From: DATEDA01 sp963827595
Lineage (GTDB): Bacteria; Pseudomonadota; Gammaproteobacteria; Burkholderiales; SG8-39
Assembly (NCBI GenBank): GCA_963827595.1
Contig: CAWHBT010000016.1
Span: forward strand, 1 to 64,000
Direction of reading: 5' to 3'
DNA length: 64,000 nucleotides
Shown here: piece by piece, positions 41,111 to 50,325 of the stretch
Layout: each line of letters begins with the position of its first letter
Numbering within the stretch: position 1 is the first letter of the stretch
Position numbers and translations under genes: made by a program
The notes under the pieces: model-generated
The model's database searches: none
What the model saw: the letters and a program-made list of their open reading frames with translations, nothing else
Told to the model about the DNA's origin: nothing

Positions 41111-41284
41111 CGCGCTTCTGCCGCGCCCCCTGGCGCTCGCTGCCGGCGATCGGCTCCGGGAGGGCCCGAAGGGTGGGCGAGACAAAGGCCGCTCCTGCAG
41201 CGTCTTCCGGCACTCTGGAGAGGTATCGCCGGGGTAGCACCGGGGCTCGACACCCCAGCGCCACCCGGCTAAGTCACTGATTCT

Positions 41285-41334
41285 TGGCGCGCCCGGCAGG
41301 ATTTGAACCCACGACCCCCTGGTTCGTAGCCAGG
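41285..41334 (-). repeat. Right att repeat within tRNA-Arg
   Basis: Identical over 50 bp to 12595-12644. The match ends in the 5' strand of the anticodon stem. The bases just left (GCTAAGTCACTGATTCT) also resemble those left of the other copy. Confidence 0.85.
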
Positions 41335-41361
41335 TACTCTATCCAACTGAGCTACGGGCGC
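41285..41361 (-). tRNA. tRNA-Arg(ACG)
   Basis: The sequence folds as a full cloverleaf with acceptor GCGCCCG/CGGGCGC, D arm GCTC/GAGT, anticodon stem CCTGG/CCAGG with loop CTACGAA (anticodon ACG), and T loop TTCAAAT. A CCA is encoded at the 3' end. The 3' 50 bp repeat at 12595 marks it as the island's integration site. Confidence 0.95.
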
Positions 41362-41428
41362 GAGGGTGCAAATTCTAGCAGAGCACCCTCCCCCCCGGCC
41401 AGCACCGGCGCCCGCCAGCGGCGCCCCG

Positions 41429-41881
41429 CTAGCGATCCTCCGCGGGGATCGCGAGCCGCGCGCTCATCACCGCAAGGAAGATCTCCCGCAGAAACACGAC
41501 GAGGCTTCCGATCAGCGCCAGCATCGCGAGCACGAATAACACCGCCACAAGTCGCGTCAAGTCCGTGGCGACGAACGCCCCGGCGAAAGCGCCGGCGATG
41601 AGCAGGCACACGAACAGCGCGGAGAGGACGGCCAGCGAGATCGCGAGGTACACGAGCCGGATGCGGCGCGCGAGCAGCCGGAGTTCGCTGCGTGCCGCGG
41701 TCGCCTCCGAGACCTGCAGCGACGGCAGACGATCCTCGAGCACGCGGCTGCGGTCGACCGCCCGCCCGAGCCGGTTCGTGAGGACCACGATCAGTGTGCC
41801 GATACCGGTCAGCAGGAAGACCGGCGCGATCGCGAGCTCGATGACGCGCGCGATTTCGGCGATGTGCGGCTCGTCGGTCAC
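41429..41881 (-). CDS. DUF2721 membrane protein
   Basis: A 150-residue protein starts at GTG 41881, overlapping the phospholipase D stop (GTGA). VIELAIAPVFLLTGIGTLIV is followed by TNRLGRAVDRSRVLEDRLPS and then two more helices, which is the DUF2721 pattern. Inner membrane; function unknown. Cotranscribed with the gene before it. Confidence 0.8.
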   Translation of the reverse strand: MTDEPHIAEIARVIELAIAPVFLLTGIGTLIVVLTNRLGRAVDRSRVLEDRLPSLQVSEATAARSELRLLARRIRLVYLAISLAVLSALFVCLLIAGAFAGAFVATDLTRLVAVLFVLAMLALIGSLVVFLREIFLAVMSARLAIPAEDR

Positions 41882-43363
41882 GGTTCGCTCCCCCAGGTGC
41901 CGCGCGCCGTGGCGGTCCTTCGCGTGCGACGCAGGCGAAAGGCCCTGAGGCCCACGACGACGCCCACCCACGCTGAGATCACAGCGATCGGGATGGCGAC
42001 CGCCCAGGGCCACACGATCGCCACCGCGGCGACGGCGATCAGCACGACGGCAACTGCCACGAGCAGATTCGCTTCCGCAGGTCCCAGAATGCGTCGGCGC
42101 GTCAGCGCGGCGCTCACGGCGGCGCCGACGCCCATCGCGCCCGCGGCGGCCCGGCCGGCGCTGCCGGAGAACGCCCGTCGCCGCTGCCCGGCGGCGCCGG
42201 CCGGCGACACTCGCACGCGGGCGCCGCGCCCGAGCACGATCTCGGTCGAGCGCGCGAGATCGGCTTCGTACATCGCCGCCATCTGCTCCGCGAAGCCCCG
42301 GTCCTCCACCGCCACGTCGAGCTCGTAGTTGGTGAGCCAGCTCGCGAGGTTCAGATTGGTCGAGCCGACCCGCGCCCAGAGGTGGTCGGCGACGGCAGTC
42401 TTCGAGTGGAGCATGGAGCCATTCCATTCGAAGATGCGCACGCCGGCCTCCAGCAGCCCGCGGTAGCCGGCGCGCGACAGGCGGCTCACGACCGGCAGGT
42501 CGCTCGCGCCGGGCACGAGCAGACGGACGTCGACGCCGTCGGACGCCGCCGCACACAGTGTATTCAGATACGGCGTGTGCGCCACGAAGTAGGCGTCGGT
42601 GAGCCACAGCCGCTCCCGTGCCGCGACGGCGATCAGCTGGTCGAGCCGGAACAGCCCGCCGAAGCTCGGCAGCGTGGCGATGACCCGCAGCCCGACGTCG
42701 CCCGCCACCGGGATCGCGTCCGCGCGCGCGAGCTCGGCCGCAGGGATGGGCTTCGCTCCGGCGGCCACCCAGACCTGCGTGAACGCGCGTTCGACTTCGG
42801 CGACCGCCGGGCCGCGGATCTCGACCCCGGTGTCGCGCCAGGGATCGAGGCCACGCGCTGGATCCCCCAGCCACCGCTCGGCCGCGCACAGACCGGTCAC
42901 GAAGGCGACGCGTCCGTCGACCGCGAGCATCTTGCGGTGGTCGCGGGTAAGCCAGCCGAGCGGGCTGTCGAGTCGCGGCGGATTGAAGCAGCAGACCTCG
43001 CCGCCCGCCTGGACGAGCGGCTCGAACAGCGATGCTCCGAGCACGCGTGCCGAGCCAGTCGTAGTTGAGACGGACGCGCACGCCCACCCGAGCGCGGTCC
43101 GCAAGCAGCTGGACGAGGTCGCGCCCGACGGCGTCGTTCCCGATGATGTAGCAGTCGAAGAACACCGTCCGTTCGGCGGCGCGAATCGCCTCGAACCAGG
43201 TCGGGAAGTGCTCGGCTGCGTCCTTCAGGATGCGGACGGCGTTTCCGGCGACGAGCGGCGCGCCGGTGGCGCGGGCGAATGCCTGGTCCGCGAGCGGACT
43301 GAGCGCCTTCGGGGCAGCGGTCCCCTCGTTGCCGGACCGTCGCGTGAGGTCGAGAGTGTTCAT
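41878..43363 (-). pseudogene. Phospholipase D/cardiolipin synthase-like protein with one frameshift
   Basis: The gene starts at ATG 43363 (MNTLDLTRRSGNEGTAAPKA). AAERTVFFDCYIIGNDAVGR opens the first PLD domain up to LNYDWLGT, where the frame breaks near 43041-43053. It resumes as ARVLGASLFEPLVQAGGEVC, with the first HKD site DHRKMLAVDGRVAFVTG and the second HSKTAVADHLWARVGSTNLN. Two C-terminal helices follow. Restoring one base gives about 495 residues. It should make or transfer phosphatidyl groups at the membrane. A sequencing error is likely. Confidence 0.8.
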
Positions 43364-43450
43364 TGCCGCGCGAGAAGTTAGCACATGCCGCGAATGGCGC
43401 CGGGCCGTTCGCGGGACCGCTGCATTCGCTGTGCTATAGTGGGTCGCCGC

Positions 43451-43543
43451 GGAGAGATGCCCGAGTGGCCGAAGGGGGCGCCCTGCTAAGGCGTTATACG
43501 GGCAAAACCCGTATCGAGGGTTCGAATCCCTCTCTCTCCGCCA
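43451..43543 (+). tRNA. tRNA-Ser(GCT)
   Basis: A class II tRNA of 93 nt: acceptor GGAGAGA/TCTCTCC, anticodon loop CTGCTAA (anticodon GCT), a long variable arm (TATACGGGCAAAACCCGTA) and encoded CCA. Confidence 0.95.
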
Positions 43544-43612
43544 CTAACACGAAGAAGCCCGCGTAAGCACGGCCCTCGCGACAGTCTGCGGGACCGTGAG
43601 GGAGAGAGCAAC

Positions 43613-45487
43613 GTGACGCGTCTGCTGCTCGTCAACCCGAAGTTCCCGGAAAGCTTCTGGACGTACAAGTGGGCGCTCGACGAGATCCTCGTCGGGACGC
43701 GCACCACCAATCCGCCGCTCGGCCTGGCGACGCTCGCCGCGCTGTGCCCGCCCGACTGGGACGTGACCATCGTCGACGAGAACGTCGAGCCGCTGCCGCT
43801 CGCGCCCGCGGCCGACCTGATCGGCATCTGCGGGATGGGCGTGCAGTTCGCGCGGCAGACCGAGTTGCTGCACTACTACCGCGCGCGCGGCCACTACGTC
43901 GTGGCCGGCGGCAGCTATGCCTCGCTCTGCCCGGAGAAGTACCAGGGGCTCGCCGACACCGTGGTCGCCGGCGAGGCGGAGTACGCCTGGCCGCGCTTCT
44001 GCCGCGACTTCACGGCCGGCGCCGCACAGGCGCTCTACCACGAGACCGACACCGTCGGGCTGGCCGATTCGCCCACGCCCCGCTTCGACCTCCTGAAGCT
44101 CGGCCTGTACTCGGCGGCCTCGATGCAGTTCTCGCGCGGCTGCCCGTTTCGCTGCGAGTTCTGCGACATCATCGTGATGTTCGGACGGCGCCCGCGCGTC
44201 AAGACCGTGGAGCAGATCGGCCGCGAGCTCGATGCGCTCCGCGCCCAGGGCATGCGCCGGGTGTTCTTCGTCGACGACAACCTCATCGGCAACCGCCCGC
44301 AGGCGAAGGCGCTGCTCGCGTTCCTGGCCGAGTACCAGGCCCGTCACAACTACCGGTTCAGCTTCGGCACCGAGGCGTCGCTCAATCTCGCCCGGGACGC
44401 GGAGCTTCTGCGCCTGTTCCAGGCCGCCAACTTCGCCTGGGTCTTCATCGGGATCGAGACCACCGACGAGGCGAGCCTCAAGGAGACCAAGAAGACCCAG
44501 AACGTGGGCGGGGACATGCTCGCCGACGTACGGCGGATCTACGCGCACGGCGTCGACGTGCTCGCCGGCTTCATCATCGGGTTCGACAACGACACGCTCG
44601 CCACCTTCGAGCACCAGCGCGCGTTCGTCCAGGCGTCCGGCATCCAGGCGGCGATGATCGGACTGCTGCACGCACTGCCGCGCACGCCGCTCTACGAGCG
44701 CCTGCAGCGCGAGGGCCGGCTCCGCGAGCAGGTCGATCACTACAACAACACCCGCCCGGGCACCAACGTCGTGCCGAAGCGCATGGACTACGACCAGATG
44801 GTCGAACGGTATCAGTGGCTCTATCGCGAGCTGCTGACCGACCGCGCGATCGGCGAGCGGATCCGCAACAAGATGCGCTACCTGCGCGCGCCGATCTACA
44901 CCGGCGGGTTCAGCCGGCGCGACAGCCTGGGAATTATCTGGCGCCTCCTCCGCAAGGGGATCCTGCCCGGCGGCCCGACGCGATGGATCGCCTTTCTGCG
45001 CTCGCTGCCGCTCTTTTACCCCGGCCAGATTCCGATGGTCGTCGCGGACTGGATCATGGGTCTCTCCATGGCCGATTTCGCGCGGCGGCGGTTCGAGGCG
45101 CCGGTCGTCGACGCGAGCTCGGCGGCGCGCCGCATCGACTCGGTCCGTGCGGCGATCGCGCGCTACGTTGAGGCGGGCAAGGCCGGGCTGCAGATCACGA
45201 CCGATCCCATTCCCAGCCTGTCGCTGTCGATGCACGGCCTGCTCGACCGGCGGTTCTTCACCCGGGCGGCGCGCCAGCTCGAGCGGCTGCTGCGGCACAC
45301 GCCGTCCACGCTCACGCTGCGGATCGAGGCCTTGCGGGGCGCGGAGCGACCGCACCTCGAGCGGCTGCTGCGGCGGTTGCGGCGCTACGGCGACCGGATC
45401 TCGATCGTCGTCGACGAGCGCGTGCGCCACGCCGTGGCGATCGACTCGTCGGTCTTCCACCTCGTGCTGACCGCCCGCGCGGGCTAG
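43613..45487 (+). CDS. B12-binding radical SAM protein (DUF4070 type)
   Basis: A 624-residue protein starts at GTG 43613 behind GAGGGAGAG. Residues 1-130 form a B12-binding-like Rossmann region (LVNPKFPESFWTYKWALDEI, PPLGLATLAALCP). The radical SAM core has CPFRCEFCD (C-x3-C-x2-C for 4Fe-4S) with RRVFFVDDNLIGN and FGTEASLNLA. Then FIIGFDNDTLATFEHQRAFV leads to a DUF4070-like C-terminal half. Relatives include hopanoid and other methylases, but the substrate cannot be read from sequence. It converges on lysC. Confidence 0.85.
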   Translation: MTRLLLVNPKFPESFWTYKWALDEILVGTRTTNPPLGLATLAALCPPDWDVTIVDENVEPLPLAPAADLIGICGMGVQFARQTELLHYYRARGHYVVAGGSYASLCPEKYQGLADTVVAGEAEYAWPRFCRDFTAGAAQALYHETDTVGLADSPTPRFDLLKLGLYSAASMQFSRGCPFRCEFCDIIVMFGRRPRVKTVEQIGRELDALRAQGMRRVFFVDDNLIGNRPQAKALLAFLAEYQARHNYRFSFGTEASLNLARDAELLRLFQAANFAWVFIGIETTDEASLKETKKTQNVGGDMLADVRRIYAHGVDVLAGFIIGFDNDTLATFEHQRAFVQASGIQAAMIGLLHALPRTPLYERLQREGRLREQVDHYNNTRPGTNVVPKRMDYDQMVERYQWLYRELLTDRAIGERIRNKMRYLRAPIYTGGFSRRDSLGIIWRLLRKGILPGGPTRWIAFLRSLPLFYPGQIPMVVADWIMGLSMADFARRRFEAPVVDASSAARRIDSVRAAIARYVEAGKAGLQITTDPIPSLSLSMHGLLDRRFFTRAARQLERLLRHTPSTLTLRIEALRGAERPHLERLLRRLRRYGDRISIVVDERVRHAVAIDSSVFHLVLTARAG

Positions 45488-45506
45488 CGCCCGGGCGCGC
45501 CGGAGC

Positions 45507-46733
45507 TCAGGCCGGCTGGTCGAGCCCGAACGCCTTGTGGAGCACGCGCACCGCGAGCTCCAGGTACTTCTCGTCGACCACGACCGAGATCTTGATCTCC
45601 GAGGTCGAGATCATCTCGATGTTGATCCCCTCCTCCGCGAGCGTCCGGAACATCTGGCTCGCGATGCCGACGTGCGAGCGCATGCCCACCCCCACCATCG
45701 AGACCTTGCACACCTTGTTGTCGCCGACGACGCCTTTGGCGCCGATGTGCGCCTGGACCTTCTTCGCGATCCCCAGCGCCTTCTGGTAGTCGTTGCGGTG
45801 GACCGTGAAGGAGAAGTCGGTGATGTCGTCGACGCTCGCGTTCTGGATGATCATGTCGACGTCGATGTTGGCGTCGGCGATCGGCCCCAGGATCGCGTAG
45901 GCGATCCCCGGCCGGTCCGGAACGCTCGTCACGGTGATCTTCGCCTCGTCGCGGTTGAACGCGATGCCGGAAATGATTGCTTGTTCCATCTTCTCGTCTT
46001 CCTCGAACGTGATCAGCGTGCCGTCGCCCTCGTCCTCGAAGCTGGAGAGCACCCGCAACCGCACCTTGTAGTTGCCGGCGAACTCGACCGCCCGGATCTG
46101 GAGCACCTTCGAGCCGAGGCTCGCCAGCTCGAGCATCTCCTCGAAGGTGATCGTGGCGAGCCGGCGCGCCTCGGGAACGATGCGCGGGTCGGTGGTGTAG
46201 ACGCCGTCGACGTCGGTGTAGATCTGGCACTCGTCGGCCTTCAGGGCCGCGGCGAGCGCGACCGCCGAGGTGTCGGAGCCGCCCCGGCCGAGGGTCGTGA
46301 TGTTGCCGGCGACGTCGACGCCCTGGAAGCCCGCGACGACGGGAATCGTTCCCGCGGCGAGGTCGCCGCGCAGCCGCTCCTCGTCGATGCTCAGGATCCG
46401 CGCCTTGGTGAAGGCGTTGTCGGTCACGACCCGCACCTGGGCGCCGGTGTAGCTCTTGGCCTTGACGCCGAGCTCGGCCAGCGCGATCGCAAGCAGGCCG
46501 ATCGTCACCTGCTCGCCGGTCGCGGCGACGACGTCGAGCTCGCGCGGATCGGGAGTCGCATGGATGTCCCTTGCGAGGCCGATCAGGCGGTTGGTCTCGC
46601 CGGCCATCGCCGAGGGCACCACGACGACCTGGTGCCCCTTGGCCTTCCAGCGCGCGACGCGCCGCGCGACCGCCTTGATCCTGTCAACGCTGCCGACAGA
46701 AGTGCCGCCGTACTTCTGGACGATCAATGCCAT
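45507..46733 (-). CDS. lysC: Aspartate kinase
   Basis: A 408-residue protein starts at ATG 46733 (MALIVQKYGGTSVGSVDRIK). It phosphorylates L-aspartate, the first step to lysine, threonine, methionine and diaminopimelate. KYGGTSV, GFQGVDVAGNITTLGRGGSD and YTDVDGVYTTDPR mark the kinase domain. Two ACT domains (VTSVPDRPGIAYAILGPIAD and VSMVGVGMRSHVGIASQMFR) give end-product control. The length is typical of the class with an internal beta-type start. Confidence 0.95.
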   Translation of the reverse strand: MALIVQKYGGTSVGSVDRIKAVARRVARWKAKGHQVVVVPSAMAGETNRLIGLARDIHATPDPRELDVVAATGEQVTIGLLAIALAELGVKAKSYTGAQVRVVTDNAFTKARILSIDEERLRGDLAAGTIPVVAGFQGVDVAGNITTLGRGGSDTSAVALAAALKADECQIYTDVDGVYTTDPRIVPEARRLATITFEEMLELASLGSKVLQIRAVEFAGNYKVRLRVLSSFEDEGDGTLITFEEDEKMEQAIISGIAFNRDEAKITVTSVPDRPGIAYAILGPIADANIDVDMIIQNASVDDITDFSFTVHRNDYQKALGIAKKVQAHIGAKGVVGDNKVCKVSMVGVGMRSHVGIASQMFRTLAEEGINIEMISTSEIKISVVVDEKYLELAVRVLHKAFGLDQPA

Positions 46734-46896
46734 GCGGGACACCGCGAAAAGGCGCGCATTTTACCGGACCGTGGCGCGCCCCGGGCTGTGACCATTTTTT
46801 ACATCCCCGCAGATTGCAGGGATATGACGTTGTGCTAACATTCGCAGAAGCTCCCGGGGGAGCCCAAGAAATCAAGGCGGAAGGGCACGCAACCAA

Positions 46897-47217
46897 ATGA
46901 AGATCTTCAACTTCTCGATCAATCCGAAAGAGATCCGGCGCAAGCTGGGGCTGAACCAGGAGGACTTCTGGACCAGGATCGGCGTGACGCAGAGCGGCGG
47001 GTCGCGCTACGAAAGCGGCCGCGAGATGCCGAAGCCGGTGCAGGAGCTGCTGCGGCTGGTGCATGTCGAAAAGCTCGACCTGACCCGCGTGAGAAAGGAA
47101 GACTTCGAGGTCATCGAGTACCTGAAAGAGCATCACCCGGACCTGTACCGGAACCTGAAGAAAGCAGCGAAGCCGGCCCGCAACAGCAAGCGCGGCGGGC
47201 CGAGCACCGAGCACTGA
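46897..47217 (+). CDS. XRE-type helix-turn-helix protein
   Basis: A 106-residue protein begins MKIFNFSINPKEIRRKLGLN. EIRRKLGLNQEDFWTRIGVT followed by QSGGSRYESGREMPKPVQEL is a helix-turn-helix of the XRE/Cro group. A basic tail (KKAAKPARNSKRGG) ends it. Common as a conserved single gene in Betaproteobacteria. Targets unknown. Confidence 0.85.
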   Translation: MKIFNFSINPKEIRRKLGLNQEDFWTRIGVTQSGGSRYESGREMPKPVQELLRLVHVEKLDLTRVRKEDFEVIEYLKEHHPDLYRNLKKAAKPARNSKRGGPSTEH

Positions 47218-47230
47218 GATTCTCCTTCAC

Positions 47231-47263
47231 TGCGGAAAAGCCGGCTGGGAGGCCGGCTTTTTC
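47231..47263 (+). terminator. Rho-independent terminator
   Basis: AAAAGCCGGCTGGGAGGCCG followed by GCTTTTTCG, a strong stem with a U-tract, lies 15 bp after the HTH gene. Confidence 0.85.
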
Positions 47264-47425
47264 GTTTTCTGGATGGGGAGGGATTCGCCGACGTACCGCC
47301 GGCCGCGGTTCGGCGGCGCGTGCGCGCCTCGCCGAACCCTTCGAATCCCACACGCGAGCCGAGCAATCGGCTCGCTCCCATGCGCCGCGAACAACGCCGC
47401 CCGCTCCGCGGGCTGCTCTTGTCCG

Positions 47426-47513
47426 TGGCGGATGGGGAGGGATTCGAACCCCCGGACCCTTGCGGGTCAACGGTTTTCAAGACCGCCGCATTCGACCGCT
47501 CTGCCACCCATCC
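47426..47513 (-). tRNA. tRNA-Ser(TGA)
   Basis: An 88-nt class II tRNA: acceptor GGATGGG/CCCATCC, anticodon loop CTTGAAA (anticodon TGA), variable arm GACCCGCAAGGGTC and encoded CCA. Confidence 0.95.
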
Positions 47514-47695
47514 ACGGCCTAAGTCTTCGCAACACTTCAACGACTTACGGCGGGCGCGACTATAGCACGCCGACTCCGCTCCGCCGCGCAGGCCAGCCCC
47601 GTCGACCCGTTGACCAACGACTCGCTATACTGGCTGGCGAAACTCCCGGCGCCAGAGGCTCTCTAAACGCCGAGGACCCAATAAAGGAGGAAGCG

Positions 47696-48400
47696 ATGCA
47701 ACCCGAACTGCAACCGGTCCAGGCCAACGTCCCAGCGGGCGCGCAGGAGCGCGCGCTCGAGCAACACCGGGTACTGCGCAACACCTATCTGCTGCTCGCG
47801 ATCACCCTCGTCCCGACCGCGATCGGGGCGGTGATCGGCACCAATCTGAACCTGTCCTTCCTGCGGTCGAGCCCGATCCTCTCGTTCTTCGTGATCCTCG
47901 CGGTGTTCTACGGCTGGATCTGGGCGATCGAGCGCAACCGCAACAGCGGCCTCGGCGTCGCCCTTCTGCTCGGATTCACGTTCTTCCTCGGACTGCTGCT
48001 CGGCCCGCTGTTCCAGTCCGTGCTCGGCCTGCGGAACGGCGCGCAGCTCGTGATGCTCGCCGCGGGCGGAACCGCCGCGGTGTTCCTCGGGCTGTCGGCC
48101 GTTGCGACGACGACGACCCGGGACTTCAGCCGCCTCGGCAGCTTCCTGTTCGTCGGCGCGATCGTCATCATGCTCGCGGTCGTCGCGAACGTCTTCTTCG
48201 CGAGTCCGGTGCTGTACCTCGTGATCCTGGCGGCGTTCATCCTGTTCTCGTCGCTCATCATCCTGTGGCAGCTGAACTCGATCGTGCGCGGCGGCGAGAC
48301 GAACTACGTCTCCGCGACGCTCACGCTGTACGTCGCCATCTACAACCTGTTCTCGAGCCTGCTGCAGCTCCTCGGGATCTTCGGCGGCGAGCGCGACTGA
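47696..48400 (+). CDS. Bax inhibitor-1/YccA-family membrane protein
   Basis: A 234-residue protein starts at ATG 47696 behind AAAGGAGGAAGCG. It has seven hydrophobic segments. HRVLRNTYLLLAITLVPTAI at the first helix and the C-terminal YVSATLTLYVAIYNLFSSLL with a short acidic end (GGERD) fit the BI-1/YccA family. Bacterial members modulate FtsH or act as Ca2+-leak channels. Confidence high for family. Confidence 0.9.
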   Translation: MQPELQPVQANVPAGAQERALEQHRVLRNTYLLLAITLVPTAIGAVIGTNLNLSFLRSSPILSFFVILAVFYGWIWAIERNRNSGLGVALLLGFTFFLGLLLGPLFQSVLGLRNGAQLVMLAAGGTAAVFLGLSAVATTTTRDFSRLGSFLFVGAIVIMLAVVANVFFASPVLYLVILAAFILFSSLIILWQLNSIVRGGETNYVSATLTLYVAIYNLFSSLLQLLGIFGGERD

Positions 48401-48974
48401 CCGGCAAAGCCCATGACGAGGGCGGCTGCGGCCGCCCTTGTTGTTTTCCGCCGTCGCCGTTCACTCGTTTCGCCGCCCGCCACTCCCAAGGCGGAACCGG
48501 CTTCGCGTCCTTCCAAAGTGCACGTCGCGTGACCCGCGCCGCATCCTCCGCGCCCTGATAGCTGCCCTGCTCCGCCGGCGTCTGTTCCGCGGCGTGGTCA
48601 CGGAGCCACCACGCCATCCCGGCGCGAACCTGCTCCAGGCCAACGTCCTGCCCGCGGTCGCCGAATACGCGGCACACGTTCCGTCCGAAGCGATCTCTCT
48701 TGTAGCACCGCGCCTCCGCGGTGCGATTGAAGATGAGGCGGGAAAGATTGCGCTTCGACGCGTTGCCGTACGGCTGCCCGTGCTCGGGCGCGTCGATGCC
48801 GGCGATCCTGATGGGGTGCTGGGTCTTGCCGTCGAGCAGGATGAAGGAGTCGCCGTCCTTGAGCGCCATGACGCGGCCGGAGAGCGTCCACCCGTCGGCG
48901 CGAGCTGGCCCGAAGGCGAGCGCCGCTGCGAGGACGATCACGCGAACCACGAGCGAAGCCTGCGCTGCATTCAC
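48321..48974 (-). CDS. Secreted thermonuclease (SNase fold), core copy with C-terminal extension
   Basis: A 217-residue protein has a signal (LVVRVIVLAAALAFGPARAD). VMALKDGDSFILLDGKTQHP, IRIAGIDAPEHGQPYGNASK and DRFGRNVCRVFGDRGQDVGL define the SNase fold, and LWKDAKPVPPWEWRAAKR ends the conserved part. The other copies stop soon after WEWR. Here about 50 Arg-rich residues more are read, through a terminator and 80 bp into the convergent BI-1 gene, so the natural stop may have been lost. Confidence 0.8.
   Translation of the reverse strand: MNAAQASLVVRVIVLAAALAFGPARADGWTLSGRVMALKDGDSFILLDGKTQHPIRIAGIDAPEHGQPYGNASKRNLSRLIFNRTAEARCYKRDRFGRNVCRVFGDRGQDVGLEQVRAGMAWWLRDHAAEQTPAEQGSYQGAEDAARVTRRALWKDAKPVPPWEWRAAKRVNGDGGKQQGRPQPPSSWALPVSRARRRRSRGAAAGSRTGCRWRRTA
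48416..48448. terminator. Bidirectional terminator between BI-1 and thermonuclease genes
   Basis: AGGGCGGCTGCGGCCGCCCT followed by TGTTGTTTT makes a GC-rich stem and T-run for the plus-strand gene. The nuclease frame runs through it on the other strand. Confidence 0.7.
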
Positions 48975-48983
48975 TTCGTGATC

Positions 48984-50288
48984 CTACGCGGGTGGCGCGA
49001 TCGCGCCCCGTTCGAACAGCGCGATCGACTCGACGTGGCCAGTGTGCGGGAACATGTTGACGACGCCCGCCGCGGCGAGCCGATAGCCGTTGCGATGCAC
49101 CAGGACCCCGGCGTCCCGAGCGAGCGTCGCCGGATCGCAGGACACGTACACGATCCGGCCTGGCGCGCCGTCCGCGAGCGCCTTGACGATCTCGATCGCG
49201 CCTTCGCGCGGCGGATCGAGGAGCATGGCGTCCCAGCGCGGCAGCCGGGCGCAGGCCGCGGCGTCGAAGAGATCGGCCACCGCGAACTCGACCGCGAGCC
49301 CGTTCCGGCGCGCATTGTCCCGCGCCCGCTCGACGAGCCCGGCATTGACGTCGATGCCGGTCACCGCCGCCCCGGAGCGCGCGATCGGGAGCGCGAAGTT
49401 TCCGAGCCCGCAGAAGAGATCCAGGATGCGCTCCCCGGGACGCGGCGCAAGCAGTCGCAGCGTACGTCGCACCAGGACCGCGTTGACGTCGTAGTTCACC
49501 TGGGTGAAGTCGGTCGGCAGGAAGTCCACCCGCACCCCGAATTCCGGCAGCGTGTAGTGCAGCGGCGGGGAGTCGAGCGGGTGGAGCGGTCGCGCCGAGT
49601 CGGGCCCGCCCGGCTGCAGCCAGACCTGCACGCGGTGGGTGTCGGCAAAGCCTCTCAGCATCGCCTCGTCCGCCGAGGTCGGAGGCTCAAGCACGCGCAG
49701 CACGAGCACCGTCACCGCCTCACCGACCGCGACCTCGATCTGCGGTACCCGGTTGTGGATGGAGAGCGCCCCGACCAGCCCGCGGAGCGGCACGAGGAGC
49801 GCCGAGACCGACGGCGGGAGGACGTCGCAGCTCGTGATGTCCGCGACGTAAGTCGACTTGCGCTCACGAAACCCGACGAGCGCCCCGCCCTTCTTTGCCA
49901 CGAAGCGCACCGAGAGCCGCGCCCGGCGACGGTACCCCCAGGGCGGCCCGTGGATCGGGGACAGCAGCCCTTCCGCCCGCAGCTTGCCGATGTGCCAGAG
50001 CGCGTCTTCCAGCACCCGCTGCTTCGCCGCCACCTGCGCGCGCGGGTCGAGGTGCTGGATCGCGCACCCCCCGCAGGTCCCGAAGTGCGGGCAGCGCGGC
50101 GCGACGCGCGACGCGCTCTCCCGGACGCGGCGCGTCGGGGTCCCGAGGTCGTAGCTCCGCTTGCGCTCGCCAACGACGTACTCGACCCGCTCGCCGGGCA
50201 GCGCGCCGTCGATGAACACCGCCTTGCCGTCGACGTGCGCGACGCCGCGGCCTTGCAGATCGAGGGACTCGATGAGCGCGACGGGCAT
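48984..50288 (-). CDS. rlmD: 23S rRNA (uracil-1939 C5)-methyltransferase RlmD
   Basis: A 434-residue protein starts at ATG 50288 (MPVALIESLDLQGRGVAHVD). An N-terminal TRAM domain binds RNA. Fe-S ligands are in CPHFGTCGGCAIQHL and SCDVLP. The SAM-binding LDLFCGLGNFALPIARSG and catalytic Cys in VYVSCDPATLARD follow. It methylates U1939 of 23S rRNA. It is the last gene of the minus-strand series. Confidence 0.95.
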   Translation of the reverse strand: MPVALIESLDLQGRGVAHVDGKAVFIDGALPGERVEYVVGERKRSYDLGTPTRRVRESASRVAPRCPHFGTCGGCAIQHLDPRAQVAAKQRVLEDALWHIGKLRAEGLLSPIHGPPWGYRRRARLSVRFVAKKGGALVGFRERKSTYVADITSCDVLPPSVSALLVPLRGLVGALSIHNRVPQIEVAVGEAVTVLVLRVLEPPTSADEAMLRGFADTHRVQVWLQPGGPDSARPLHPLDSPPLHYTLPEFGVRVDFLPTDFTQVNYDVNAVLVRRTLRLLAPRPGERILDLFCGLGNFALPIARSGAAVTGIDVNAGLVERARDNARRNGLAVEFAVADLFDAAACARLPRWDAMLLDPPREGAIEIVKALADGAPGRIVYVSCDPATLARDAGVLVHRNGYRLAAAGVVNMFPHTGHVESIALFERGAIAPPA

Positions 50289-50325
50289 GGCCGGGCGCCC
50301 TACCGTAGGCGCCGCCCTCCTTCGC

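Larger units (their letters stand above)
12595..41334. mobile_element. Genomic island integrated at tRNA-Arg(ACG), about 28.7 kb
   Basis: A perfect 50-bp direct repeat, the 3' end of tRNA-Arg, bounds the region (12595-12644 and 41285-41334). The left repeat lies 374 bp before a P4-type integrase gene, and the right repeat is part of the intact tRNA. Inside are satellite-phage genes, truncated genes, IS copy 3, and cargo. Right of the boundary the composition and gene order become those of a core chromosome. This is the classic signature of tyrosine-recombinase integration into a tRNA 3' end. Confidence 0.8.

Noticed and set aside
45537..46838. 433-codon frame antisense to lysC, and comparable long frames antisense to rlmD, rpsA and aroA
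   Set aside because: They overlap undoubted genes on the opposite strand, are rich in Arg/Asp/His from GC-rich complement codons, and have no recognisable domain.
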